Origin: Tannerellaceae bacterium
GTDB lineage: Bacteria > Bacteroidota > Bacteroidia > Bacteroidales > Tannerellaceae
NCBI GenBank assembly: GCA_021204405.1
Contig: JAJPZJ010000076.1
Location: 1-38,769, forward strand
DNA length: 38,769 nt
Direction of reading: 5' to 3'
Shown: positions 38,648 to 38,769 of the stretch, piece after piece
Layout of the letters: each line of letters opens with the position of its first letter
Numbering within the stretch: the first letter of the stretch is position 1
Program-made: the position numbers and the translations under genes
The notes under the pieces: generated by a model
What the model saw: only the letters and a program-made list of their open reading frames with translations
What the model was told of the DNA's origin: nothing
Databases searched by the model: none

Positions 38648-38742
38648 CCTAAGGGTCCTGAACCTCACCCCTAAGGGTCACGATCCTCACCCCTGAGGTT
38701 CCTGATCCTTACCCTTAAGGTTCCCGGACCGTAAGCTAAGGG
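38648..38742. repeat. 22-bp tandem repeat, 4.3 units
   Basis: Four consecutive 22-bp units (starts 38648, 38670, 38692, 38714) share CCTAAGGGTC-like beginnings and CCTCACC-like ends; units 1 and 2 are almost identical. A fifth partial unit is CTAAGGG. From 37889 to the window end (38769) I see only repeats and no gene. Confidence 0.85.
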
Positions 38743-38769
38743 AGAGGATGAAAAAGGATTACCGGGTAG

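Noticed and set aside
38648..38742. CRISPR array
   Set aside because: The 22-bp units are contiguous with no unique spacers, they diverge from each other, and no cas genes are present.

Overview
The window is chromosomal DNA from a Bacteroidales bacterium, most likely close to Parabacteroides/Tannerellaceae (moderate confidence). The signs are a SusC/SusD pair, a XusABC-type siderophore operon, a DUF6377-type TPR/HTH regulator, the Bacteroides order rhaB-rhaA-rhaT-rhaD, a DUF4890 protein, and repeated -7 boxes of the Bacteroidetes form TAnnTTTG. I see no rRNA, tRNA, CRISPR array or intact insertion sequence.

Layout. 81-5331: xusABC-like iron/xenosiderophore operon, intact. 5841-12367: a SusC/SusD outer-membrane uptake pair with a divergent TPR-HTH regulator; all three genes are broken. 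12451-13543: HxlR regulator and divergent lipoprotein nitroreductase. 13702-18165: Omp85-like barrel, CPA2-type cation:proton antiporter with a C-terminal USP-like region, and a porin-like barrel; all are frameshifted. 18373-20549: a first GAPDH and a divergent GlxA/AraC regulator. 20569-24363: small membrane protein, rubredoxin and ferritin-like genes (both frameshifted), DoxX, DUF4890 and YihY/BrkB. 24637-26418: SGNH hydrolase and OmpA-type lipoprotein. 26613-31308: L-rhamnose catabolic operon with dead rhaB and frameshifted rhaT. 31942-33674: miaA-kdsA. 34604-35741: a second GAPDH preceded by a 27-residue Cys-rich lipoprotein. 35959-36906: YtxH, holin-like and hypothetical protein operon. 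36988-37854: prmA. 37855-38769: repeats only.

The main observation is the state of the coding sequences. Ten genes carry reading-frame lesions: mostly +/-1 changes in mononucleotide runs, plus in-frame stops (7361, 7782, 15477), an ATA in place of the rhaB start, a 25-bp tandem duplication, and a perfect palindrome that looks like quasipalindrome correction. Undoing the inferred lesions returns every one of these genes to a multiple of three and to a family-like length. The affected genes are catabolic, uptake, envelope or redox genes. gap (two copies), miaA, kdsA, prmA and xusABC are intact. This fits recent gene decay, possibly with a mismatch-repair-like spectrum; homopolymer sequencing error must be excluded first.

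The second theme is non-coding repeat architecture: a perfect 40-bp-arm hairpin built from 22-nt units, other arrays with 22-23-nt and 11-nt period, an approximately 630-bp composite with 45-bp inverted ends, and a two-copy palindromic element, all in intergenic space.
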